From assembly GCA_021324365.1 (NCBI GenBank), contig JAJPJE010000020.1:1-40125 (forward strand): a stretch of DNA of 40,125 nt, given 5' to 3'. Made by a program: the position numbers and the translations under genes. This DNA comes from Terriglobia bacterium (GTDB lineage Bacteria > Acidobacteriota > Terriglobia > Terriglobales > Acidobacteriaceae). This document shows positions 8,365 to 16,126 of this stretch, piece by piece. Each line of letters opens with the position of its first letter. Positions within the stretch are counted from its first letter, which is position 1. The notes under the pieces were generated by a model, which searched no databases, had not been told where the DNA came from, and was given only the letters and a program-made list of their open reading frames with translations.

Positions 8365-9039
8365 ATGAAAGCGATTAAGCTCGTCGTATGTCTGGCCTTA
8401 TTTTGTTTCTGCAGTAGCTTGCTGCACGCTCAAAGAATGAGCGTAGGGGATCCTATCTGCCCGTCGGTCACGGTCGAGCAGGGAACTTCGTTCGACCTTA
8501 GCTTGACCGCCACTTCGGGTACAGTGTTCTGCTTTCAGAACGAGAGCGGGCAAGTCTGGACTAATCTCCTGGTAACACTTCCGACGGCTGACCAGGGACT
8601 GTTCCTTGGAAGTCAGGTTTTCTGCGATTCCCCGATTGATCCCACCACCGGTGGAACAGCGTTTGTTTCGCCCTGCCAGATCAATACGGACAGCAATGGA
8701 TTCGTATCAAGCCTTTTGTTCTACGGCGGCGGCTGTGAGCTACCGGGCGCTCCCCCCGATGACGGTTCAGGGAACCCGTGCAGTTCTCCAGATTTCGATC
8801 CTGGGAACGACTACACGGGAATTGGAGTCGGCGCCATTATGTACGTCGACCTCACGCCTTGTTCAAACGACGGCGAGATAACTAATTGTGCAGGCAACAC
8901 TGGTAACGGAACGGCTACTTGGCAACCGGGAGATTTCACCTTGACCGCAAACGTCCCCGAACCTACATCACTCGCTCTGTTGGGAACCGGATTGCTGGTG
9001 AGCTTCCGTAAACGCTTCTTTTCTCGACTAAAGAAGTGA
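8365..9039 (+). CDS. PEP-CTERM sorting-domain exported protein, Cys-containing
   Basis: The ATG at 8365 follows AAGGAG with a pyrimidine/C-rich spacer. The 224-residue product has a signal peptide (MKAIKLVVCLALFCFCSSLLHAQ), a body rich in Gly, Asp, Thr and Cys, and a C-terminal PEP-CTERM signal. That signal is PEP at about 198-200, then TSLALLGTGLLVSF and the basic tail RKRFFSRLKK. The body has about ten cysteines outside the signal peptide, enough for several disulfides in the periplasm or at the surface. It is not an obvious duplicate of the PEP-CTERM protein upstream, since similarity is limited to the sorting signal. A clear terminator follows. Confidence 0.9.
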   Translation: MKAIKLVVCLALFCFCSSLLHAQRMSVGDPICPSVTVEQGTSFDLSLTATSGTVFCFQNESGQVWTNLLVTLPTADQGLFLGSQVFCDSPIDPTTGGTAFVSPCQINTDSNGFVSSLLFYGGGCELPGAPPDDGSGNPCSSPDFDPGNDYTGIGVGAIMYVDLTPCSNDGEITNCAGNTGNGTATWQPGDFTLTANVPEPTSLALLGTGLLVSFRKRFFSRLKK

Positions 9040-9069
9040 ACTCCCCGACCCGGTAAGCTGCAACAAGAA

Positions 9070-9099
9070 GCCTGACGCAAAGTCGGGCTTTTCTTTTTT
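9070..9099 (+). terminator. Rho-independent terminator after the PEP-CTERM gene
   Basis: GCCTGAC (9070-9076) pairs with GTCGGGC (9082-9088), including one G-U pair, around the loop GCAAA. A run of ten Ts broken by one C follows. It lies 30 bases past the stop codon and separates this gene from the convergent kinase gene. Confidence 0.9.
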
Positions 9100-9144
9100 G
9101 CTTACCGAATAATGCGCACTGGACGAGCTAGAGGTAACCCAGAC

Positions 9145-11976
9145 CTATTTTGACTTGGATGCAGACGCCACAAGGGCTTGGAATTCAGGCTCCTCGAAAG
9201 CCTTGTTCAGCCACGGATCGGCTTTCGCAATCTTCAGCGAATAACCTTTCTTGACCGCGTCTTGCAATGCGGAAACGGACTGAGCTTTCTGCCCGGCCAG
9301 ATAGCTGATCACGGCATCGTCGTAGGCCAAGTCCGAGTTACTCGGATCGATTTCGCGAGCCCGGCGAATCATCGATTGGCCGTTGCGCGTGTCGCCCTTC
9401 TGCGCATAGTACAAAGCCATGCTTCCCATCACGCCTGCATCCCGTGGGTTCACTTGTAATTGTTTTGAACCTAGCGAAATAGCCTGATCAAAGGTCTTTT
9501 CCGCTTGCGCATGGTCCCCTGCCCACCAATAACCGCTCGCAAGATTGCCAGTGTAGAACTGATCTTTGGGGCTCAGGTCCACTGCTTTTTTGTAGTTCTC
9601 GACGGCCTTTTCGTAGTTATGAAGATAAAAATACAGAGTTCCCAGGTTCGAATAGGCATCGGGAGCAGGCTTCAAAGTAATGGACTTCTCGAACATGGGA
9701 ACGCTTTCGTTCCACTGGTCCTGGGTGAAATAGATGGCTCCCAGGTTGGCATAAGCCATCGCGTTATCGGGATTCAGTTCCGTGACTTTCTTGAACGCGT
9801 CAAGCGCCTGTTCGTACAGGCCGAAGCGATAGTATGTCGTCCCCAGAACGTTGTAGTTGAACCAGAAATACGGGTTCAACTCAATCGCTTTCTTATAAGC
9901 AGCAATCGCATCGTCCTTTTTACCGGCAGCGCGATACGTATCGCCAAGCCGCCGATACGCCTCATCGGAATTTGGCGCGAGTTTCAGTGCGCTCTGCAAG
10001 ACGGCAATCGCTTCGGCAGTTTTACCCGTAGCGTTTAATACGCTTCCCAACGTGTACTGCACTTCAGGAATGCTATCAGCACCTTGAATGCGATTGGCCG
10101 CTTGCGCGGCGGCCAACGCTTTCTGAGCGGCGGCGGAATCTTTACTGCTCTTGTAAACGCGTAAGTACGCATCGGCCATCCCCGCCCACGCCAGCGCGAA
10201 ATTTGGGTCGGCAGCCGTAGCCTGTTCGTAATAGCCAATCGCCGCTTGAACATTCTTTGGGTCGAGTTCGCCGCGAAGGAACGTGTTCCGCCCTTTCAGA
10301 TAGAGCTCATATGCGTTCATGTTTTCGGTGGGGCGGAACGCAACTACCGGCTGTGCGGAACTGGATAACCCGGGTTGCAAGGCATTGAACATGTCGTCTT
10401 CCAGCGTCAGCAGGTCCTGCTTCTTTCCGGAGAACGGTTGCAGCGCCTTGCCGACCGGGTTCCCCTTATCATCGAGCACATTCAGCAAAACCAGAATGTT
10501 CTCGCCCGAACCTTGCAGGCTACCCTGGATCACATATTTGACACCGAGATTCTTGGCGATTTTCGGCACTGAATCGTTCAGATTCACTCGCTGTATAGCC
10601 GCGGTGGATGCAACATTCAATTCTTTCAATTGCGACAGTTTTGCTGTCAACGCTTCGGTAATACCTGTGCTGATATATCCCAACTCACCTTCGTCCCCAA
10701 GAACCTTGATCGGCAGTACGGCTACTCGGCGCTCTGGAACCACGGCAACCTGCGCGGCCGACGTCCTCCGCACCATCCTGTAGCCGATTAGAGCAATTCC
10801 GCTCGAGACCAGCACGATCGCCACGATCAGCCCGATGAGTGTGCGTTTCTCCATTGGCACATTCAGCGCCATCTGGGGCAAGCGAATGGACATGCTGGGC
10901 GGAAAGCCGGACGGAGACTGCTGCAACTCCAGATCGCCCAGGATTTCGCGTGCAGTCTGGTAGCGCTTCGCCGGATCACGCTCCAGGCATTTCATCACCA
11001 CCTGGTTGAGCCAGTCGGGGATATCCGGGTTGACCTGCTTAGGGGCAGGTGGTGTTTCGTTGGCGCGCTTGTACATCAGCTGAAATGTTGATTCGGCTTG
11101 GAATGGCACATCGCCAGTCAGCATTTCGTACATGATGAGACCAAGGGCATACAGGTCCGTGCGCCCATCGACGGGCCTGCACTCGATTTGCTCCGGCGCC
11201 ATATAACGAGGAGTCCCTAGCAATTCGCCGGTCATCGTCATGCCGCCCTCGGATTCGATCGACTTGGCCAGCCCGAAATCCGAGACGTATACGTGGTCGT
11301 CCTTATCGAGCATGACGTTCTGCGGCTTCATATCCCGATGGACGACACCTTCGCCGTGCGCGGCTTCAAGAGCGGAGCAGAGTTGTTTGGCAATATCCAG
11401 CGTGCGTTCCATGCTCAGCTTACCTTGGGCCTTCAAGACGTGGTGGAGGTCTGATCCGTCCACGTATGCCATGGAAATGAACTTCGTTCCCGCTACATCG
11501 CCGAGGTCGTGAATGCGAAGGATGTTCTTGTGAGAGATCTTGCTGGCAAGCAGCAGTTCCTGCTTGAAGCGCTGCAAGGACTCCGGCTGGGCCATCAGTT
11601 CGGGGCGCACGAGCTTGAGCGCTACGGTGCGGTTCAGATCAAGGTCATAGGCCTTGTAGACTGACCCCATGCCGCCTTGCCCAAGAAGTTTTTCAACGCG
11701 ATATCGCGGACCGAAATCCACCTCAGATTCGGGTCTTATACGAGCGCGTCCAACTCCCGCCGCAGTCGGGAAATTCCCTCCGCCTCCGCCCGAAGTGGCG
11801 CCTATGGACGACCGGTTCGCGCCACCAGCATAAGCTGAGACTGGCGCTGGACTAGGAGACGAATCTCTGCCACCACCCCATGTGGAATCGGAATGTGCAC
11901 GAGGAAGTTCGCTATCGCACTGTGAACAACGCGTCGCAAGCCCTGGGTTGCTTGCCCCACACTTTGGACACGTCAT
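9145..11976 (-). CDS. Ser/Thr protein kinase with zinc ribbon, TM segment, TolB/FlgO-like domain and TPR repeats
   Basis: The start is placed at ATG 11976 because MTCPKCGASNPG opens a zinc ribbon (Cys 3, 6, 17, 20). An in-frame start at 12060 would add 28 unlikely residues. The kinase domain spans about 91-350, with Gly loop GQGGMG (99-104), Lys121, HRDMKPQN (213-220), DFG (233-235) and APE, so it should be active. One transmembrane helix lies near 380-400. The next region (RRVAVLPIKVLGDEGELGYI and on to about 540) resembles the TolB/FlgO-like domain of acidobacterial kinases, and at least eight TPR units follow to residue 910. The kinase is predicted to be cytoplasmic, with the sensory TPR part outside. 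The pseudokinase gene lies 163 bases upstream on the same strand. Confidence 0.95.
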   Translation of the reverse strand: MTCPKCGASNPGLATRCSQCDSELPRAHSDSTWGGGRDSSPSPAPVSAYAGGANRSSIGATSGGGGGNFPTAAGVGRARIRPESEVDFGPRYRVEKLLGQGGMGSVYKAYDLDLNRTVALKLVRPELMAQPESLQRFKQELLLASKISHKNILRIHDLGDVAGTKFISMAYVDGSDLHHVLKAQGKLSMERTLDIAKQLCSALEAAHGEGVVHRDMKPQNVMLDKDDHVYVSDFGLAKSIESEGGMTMTGELLGTPRYMAPEQIECRPVDGRTDLYALGLIMYEMLTGDVPFQAESTFQLMYKRANETPPAPKQVNPDIPDWLNQVVMKCLERDPAKRYQTAREILGDLELQQSPSGFPPSMSIRLPQMALNVPMEKRTLIGLIVAIVLVSSGIALIGYRMVRRTSAAQVAVVPERRVAVLPIKVLGDEGELGYISTGITEALTAKLSQLKELNVASTAAIQRVNLNDSVPKIAKNLGVKYVIQGSLQGSGENILVLLNVLDDKGNPVGKALQPFSGKKQDLLTLEDDMFNALQPGLSSSAQPVVAFRPTENMNAYELYLKGRNTFLRGELDPKNVQAAIGYYEQATAADPNFALAWAGMADAYLRVYKSSKDSAAAQKALAAAQAANRIQGADSIPEVQYTLGSVLNATGKTAEAIAVLQSALKLAPNSDEAYRRLGDTYRAAGKKDDAIAAYKKAIELNPYFWFNYNVLGTTYYRFGLYEQALDAFKKVTELNPDNAMAYANLGAIYFTQDQWNESVPMFEKSITLKPAPDAYSNLGTLYFYLHNYEKAVENYKKAVDLSPKDQFYTGNLASGYWWAGDHAQAEKTFDQAISLGSKQLQVNPRDAGVMGSMALYYAQKGDTRNGQSMIRRAREIDPSNSDLAYDDAVISYLAGQKAQSVSALQDAVKKGYSLKIAKADPWLNKAFEEPEFQALVASASKSK

Positions 11977-12139
11977 GGGAGAAAACCCACCCTTAGGCCA
12001 AGGATTATGTTGCGGGAGGGGAGTTGCGGCAAGCCAAAAGCGACTACAGTAACCGAGCAAACATATCCGTGCGGCCGATAAATCTTGCTCAGAATCTTAG
12101 CACCGCAACGCCTATGTGCAGAGCTTCTTTTTTGCTTTG

Positions 12140-14509
12140 TTACCTTTCGAGCACTTCGTCCAGGTTCAGCCGATCACCGCTTTGCAATGAGATCATTTTG
12201 CGGAGTGGCTTGTATCCCGGGGCCGTCAGGATGACCTCATAATTCCCTGGTGGAACTGCGAAGTCGGCCGGTGTTGCGCGATCCATAACCCGGTTGTTGA
12301 TAGTGATCTGGGCGCCCCGCGGACTGGTTTTGATCTTCAGCGTCCCCATGTCATGAGAGCCGCCACCGAAGAGTTTCCCCAGCTTATTGGCGCTGTGAAC
12401 CTCATTCGCGTCGCCCATCATCTTCAGGCTCGGTGAATAGTGAACGGTCTGGCCTGCAGCCAGTTCGACGGATTCTGACGCATCGAAATACCCCAGCCGC
12501 TTCACTGCGAGGGTGTGTGTTCCTTTTGACACAGAAACCTGTGCGGGTGTCACTTTTCCACTGTCGCGGCCGTCTATGTAGATCGAAGCCCCCGCCGGAT
12601 CGCTGTTCACGGCTGCGATTCCCAGCATTTCTGTCAATCTGAGAGAAACAACGGCGCGGTTCGAGGCGACGACATCAAGGTTTTCCGACTGCGATCCAAA
12701 TCCCGGCTTTGAAACCACGATCGAATGCGGGCCTGCTGCGACGGTAACCTCATACGGAGTTACCCAGCTCGGATCAGTCCGGCCATCGATCTGAATCTGC
12801 GCACCGGCAGGTACGGAATTGATGCTCAACTGACCGGTTGTCGCAATCGGAGCCGAAGCGACCACCGGCTTCACCGGCGTTCTCTTTTTGCGATCTTTCT
12901 TATTGAAAACCACCTCAGGTTCAGATTTGTCCTGCTCCGCTGCAAGCGCCTCCGGAGATTGTTCGGGCAACTGCGCGGGCGCGGTGACGACCGGTTCTGG
13001 TTGCTGCACGGGCAGCGCATTGCCGGCTGCTGGCTGAATCACATCTTCATGGGAATGCCCAAACTGCAAACCTACGAATACCGCCAGCAACAGCAATACC
13101 AGAACGGCGCCGCCGGCGATCATCTGGTTTTTGCGATCGGCCAGGTCGAAGCCGGACTTTTTCGCTTTCGGCTTCGGCTTGCTGGCTTGAGGAACCGTCC
13201 TCGTAGCCGGAGTTGTTAGGGGTGCGCTTGTGTTCGATCTCTCCACCGGCATCGTCGGCGCCGAGATGCGAACCGTGCTGTCGAGCATCGGCTTGTTTCG
13301 TGGTGCAGCCACGATCAGGGGATGGACGACTTTCGCCTCGGGCTTCGGCTGCTGTGCGGCCACGGTACCTGGAATGGGCTCGGGCTCGGTTGCAACCGCA
13401 GCGGGAGCGCCGCTGCTTTGTGACGCGAGCGGAATGGGCGTCACTCCGGGCACCGGGTTATATCCGCCAACTCCAGATGGTGCGGCAAGCGCGGCCGGGC
13501 GCGCGACGGTCATTTCAGGCGTAACGGGACTCGCCGCATAGGCGCTCACAGGTCCTACAACACGAATTGGGGGAGGCACTGTTGGCCGGGGAACATTCGG
13601 CACCGCCGAATTCGATGATCCAGCCACCGCTGGAGCAGCGGCGTTCACTTGAATGCGAGTCGTATCGCCCGTAACCGGCACACTCGGCTTGCCAAACTGC
13701 TTGTAATTCTCGATGTCGTTGATGAGCTCGCTGCCTGTCTGATAACGCTCGGAGGGATTCTTAGCCAGCGCCTTCATGACAACGTGGTTGATGCCAACCG
13801 GAACTCCGGGCACATGATGCAAAAGGGGCGGAGGCATTTCCGATACGATGTTTTTGCAGATCTCTTCTTTTGTTTCGCCAGGCGCCGCTTTCTTCCCGCC
13901 GATCAGTTCGTACAGCATCGCCCCCCAGCTGTAAATGTTGGAACGAACATCCATAGGTGCGCGCTGAACCTGCTCGGGCGACATGTAGTAGAGAAGCTGC
14001 GGCATGGCTCCATTGGCTGGCGCTCCCACCTCAATCCCAGCCGGTACGCCATAATCCATAATCTTTACCGAGCCATCCCATTCCACCATCACATTGCCGG
14101 GCTTGAAATTGCGATGCACAATCTTCTTGCTGGCGGCATGCTCGAGTGCCAGGCCCACCTGTCGCGAGATGTCCACGATGTCGTTCGTCGAGATTTCTTT
14201 CTTGCTCAAGATCATGTCGAAGATGCGAATGCCATCGACAAATTCCATCACCGCAAAGAAGACGCCCTTGTCTTCTCCGGTGCCGACCATCGTCACGATA
14301 TTTGGGCTGCTCAAAACGCGGGCCTCTTCGGCCTCGGTGCGGAAGCGTTTCAGCAGTTCCTGATCGTGGCCCTCGGTTGCATCCAGGCGAAAGGTCTTCA
14401 ACGCGACTGTCTGCTTGGTTTTTGGGTCAGTGGCTTTGATAACTTTGCCGACGCGGTACTCGGCCAAATCGCCGACAATCTCGTAACGTCCTAGGGTCTC
14501 TTTGCCCAT
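12140..14509 (-). CDS. Membrane-anchored pseudokinase with three PEGA domains
   Basis: The 789-residue product starts at ATG 14509 behind GAGGAAG. Residues 1-275 have a protein kinase fold. Lys38 (VALK) and the DFG Asp (as DYG, 152-154) are kept, but the catalytic loop reads HRNFKPGN at 132-139, with Asn in place of the catalytic Asp. The glycine loop is also missing (GDLAEYRVGKV). Phosphotransfer is therefore unlikely and a scaffold or ligand-binding role is favoured. A long Pro/Ala linker, a transmembrane helix (about 462-484) and a second linker follow. Three PEGA domains come last (about 559-626, 629-697, 721-789). PEGA domains are small beta modules thought to act at the cell surface. 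The adjacent active kinase may be its partner. Confidence 0.93.
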   Translation of the reverse strand: MGKETLGRYEIVGDLAEYRVGKVIKATDPKTKQTVALKTFRLDATEGHDQELLKRFRTEAEEARVLSSPNIVTMVGTGEDKGVFFAVMEFVDGIRIFDMILSKKEISTNDIVDISRQVGLALEHAASKKIVHRNFKPGNVMVEWDGSVKIMDYGVPAGIEVGAPANGAMPQLLYYMSPEQVQRAPMDVRSNIYSWGAMLYELIGGKKAAPGETKEEICKNIVSEMPPPLLHHVPGVPVGINHVVMKALAKNPSERYQTGSELINDIENYKQFGKPSVPVTGDTTRIQVNAAAPAVAGSSNSAVPNVPRPTVPPPIRVVGPVSAYAASPVTPEMTVARPAALAAPSGVGGYNPVPGVTPIPLASQSSGAPAAVATEPEPIPGTVAAQQPKPEAKVVHPLIVAAPRNKPMLDSTVRISAPTMPVERSNTSAPLTTPATRTVPQASKPKPKAKKSGFDLADRKNQMIAGGAVLVLLLLAVFVGLQFGHSHEDVIQPAAGNALPVQQPEPVVTAPAQLPEQSPEALAAEQDKSEPEVVFNKKDRKKRTPVKPVVASAPIATTGQLSINSVPAGAQIQIDGRTDPSWVTPYEVTVAAGPHSIVVSKPGFGSQSENLDVVASNRAVVSLRLTEMLGIAAVNSDPAGASIYIDGRDSGKVTPAQVSVSKGTHTLAVKRLGYFDASESVELAAGQTVHYSPSLKMMGDANEVHSANKLGKLFGGGSHDMGTLKIKTSPRGAQITINNRVMDRATPADFAVPPGNYEVILTAPGYKPLRKMISLQSGDRLNLDEVLER

Positions 14510-14711
14510 TGCTTCCTCTTGTCACTTTGCGGCGAAGCGCGAAGGAGAACGCTGGAAACGCACACCTTCCCTGGAGGAGGAAGCTCGAAGATAACCGAAG
14601 TTAGACGCAGTAGGGCAGGTAACCTTAGAGTCCGCCGTATTGGCCTTTCGTCACCCGAGCCTCGAAAAGCCAGTTCTCACCGACCCGCGCGCATAATGCT
14701 GAAATATGCGA

Positions 14712-14776
14712 TTGACAAATCCGACGTCGGCGTAACAAGATATGTCGTATACGACGCGTTGTGTACGACGTATTAT
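14712..14776 (+). promoter_or_regulatory. Promoter/operator region of the methyltransferase-MarR operon
   Basis: A perfect TTGACA is at 14712-14717. Two palindromes follow: CCGACGTCGG (14721-14730) and GTCGTATACGAC (14744-14755). A tandem pair GTATACGACG (14747-14756) and GTGTACGACG (14761-14770) is spaced 14 bases apart. A TATTAT lies at 14771-14776, but its distance from TTGACA is too great for one promoter. Palindromes in front of a MarR-containing operon are the expected place for autorepression. The sites are seen; their use by MarR is inferred. Confidence 0.55.
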
Positions 14777-14792
14777 CTTCAGGGGTGAGGAT

Positions 14793-15368
14793 ATGCCGCA
14801 TGTTGACTTGGGAAATGTGATCGGCTGGCTGTGGATGTGCCTGGGCGTATTCTGGCTGGCGGGGTGGCTGGGGGCCAAACAGTCGGTTCGGGTACAGCCT
14901 ACCGCCTCGCGACTTGTGCAGCTGGCGTTTGAAATCGCTGCGTTCTACCTGATGTTTGCGAATCAGAATCTGCCGCAAGTCTTGCAGGCGCGATTGCTTG
15001 CAAGCTCGGATGCAACCGCCTGGGCAGGCGTAATTCTAACATTCGCCGGGGCTCTATTTGCGGTCTGGGCTCGATTGACCCTGGGAACGAATTGGAGTGC
15101 GAGGGTGACGATTAAGGCCGGTCACGAATTGGTCCGAAGCGGCCCTTATGCGCTCGTGCGACACCCGATTTATACCGGACTTCTGCTTATGGTACTGGGT
15201 ACTGCCATCGAAATCGGTCGAGTGTGCGGGTTCGTTGCTCTTGGACTGGCGTTCATTGGCTGGTTTATGAAACTGCGGACCGAAGAGGCACTGATGGAGC
15301 AACAGTTTGGAGATCAGTACACGCAATACAAGCACGAGGTTAAAGCCCTCATTCCGGGAGTCTTCTGA
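14793..15368 (+). CDS. Isoprenylcysteine carboxyl methyltransferase-like membrane protein
   Basis: The start is ATG 14793 behind AGGGGTGAGG; an upstream in-frame ATG at 14742 falls inside the operator. The 191-residue product has about five hydrophobic segments. The ICMT/PEMT family signature LVRSGPYALVRHPIYTG is complete, and the C-terminal TEEALMEQQFGDQYTQYK matches the conserved E..L...FG..Y..Y block. These proteins are membrane methyltransferases using S-adenosylmethionine. In bacteria the true substrate is usually unknown, since prenylated proteins are absent. Its stop is 7 bases before the MarR gene, so the two should be one operon, with the methyltransferase likely under MarR control. 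Confidence 0.9.
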   Translation: MPHVDLGNVIGWLWMCLGVFWLAGWLGAKQSVRVQPTASRLVQLAFEIAAFYLMFANQNLPQVLQARLLASSDATAWAGVILTFAGALFAVWARLTLGTNWSARVTIKAGHELVRSGPYALVRHPIYTGLLLMVLGTAIEIGRVCGFVALGLAFIGWFMKLRTEEALMEQQFGDQYTQYKHEVKALIPGVF

Positions 15369-15375
15369 TTTCTGC

Positions 15376-15846
15376 ATGCACACTGAATCGGCCATTGGAG
15401 AAATTGCCCGCGAACTCGACGAGCACTTGCGCGTTGTGCGCCAGATTCTACGGCGCCCGATAGATTCTGAAGTCGCTCGCGGCCACCTTACGGCCCCGCA
15501 ACAACTTGTGATGGAAGCCGTCGTGCGCGCGGGTGGGCTGAGCCTTAAGCAGCTCAGCGAGCGTGTTAGTCTTTCGCACAGTACTGTCTCGGGGATTGTG
15601 GACCGGCTTCAGAAACGCGGCTTCCTTCTTCGCAGGGTGGATTCCAAGGACCGCCGGTACACGGTGATAACACCATCGAAGCCGGTGCAGGATTTCATGC
15701 GAAAGAGGATACCGGTGTTGACTCTTCATCCCCTGGCTGACGTACTCAAACTCGCCAGCAGCAGCGAACGCGAAGAGATTCTTCGCGGAGTACGCGTGTT
15801 GCGTCGATTGATGGAACAAAGCACTGCAAATCAGAAATCCACCTGA
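15376..15846 (+). CDS. MarR-family transcriptional regulator
   Basis: The ATG at 15376 gives 156 residues, normal for the family. The winged-helix core is visible: LTAPQQLVMEAVVRAGGLSL, then LKQLSERVSLSHSTVSGIVD as the recognition helix region, and RLQKRGFLLRRVDSKDRRYT as the wing with the conserved DxRR-type motif. MarR proteins bind palindromes as dimers and release DNA when a ligand binds. It is the second gene of an operon with the methyltransferase and most likely represses both through the palindromes near 14721-14770. The ligand cannot be read from the sequence. Confidence 0.92.
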   Translation: MHTESAIGEIARELDEHLRVVRQILRRPIDSEVARGHLTAPQQLVMEAVVRAGGLSLKQLSERVSLSHSTVSGIVDRLQKRGFLLRRVDSKDRRYTVITPSKPVQDFMRKRIPVLTLHPLADVLKLASSSEREEILRGVRVLRRLMEQSTANQKST

Positions 15847-16085
15847 ACTGTTGTTTGCCGCACGATTTTCACAAACCCCACTCGTACAACGTCCAAAGTA
15901 AGCCGCGGTACCGTAATCAATTCGGTACTATTGCGGGGTCGACGCAGGTATATATGTGGTACTTTAAAACCCGTTTTCGATCCAATGACAGTTCCCGAAG
16001 TGTGTAATGTTGAAGGAACTCCTTCGGACGCGAGCTTTGATCGAAGAGACAGTTCTTTTGTTCAAGATCATTTCAGTTAAATGGT

Positions 16086-16101
16086 AGTACGCAGGCGTAC
16101 T
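16086..16101 (+). promoter_or_regulatory. Perfect inverted repeat upstream of the TPR scaffold gene
   Basis: AGTACGC (16086-16092) and GCGTACT (16095-16101) are separated by AG. The repeat ends 25 bases before the ATG at 16127. It could be an operator or a leader hairpin near the ribosome site. No protein can be assigned to it. The 280-base gap upstream holds no gene. Confidence 0.35.
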
Positions 16102-16126
16102 GAGTAACCGACAGGCGGATTACAGA

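Noticed and set aside
8161-8365. Sigma-54 promoter for the second PEP-CTERM gene
   Set aside because: TGGCA and TTGC elements exist, but the GG-to-GC spacing does not fit the -24/-12 rule.
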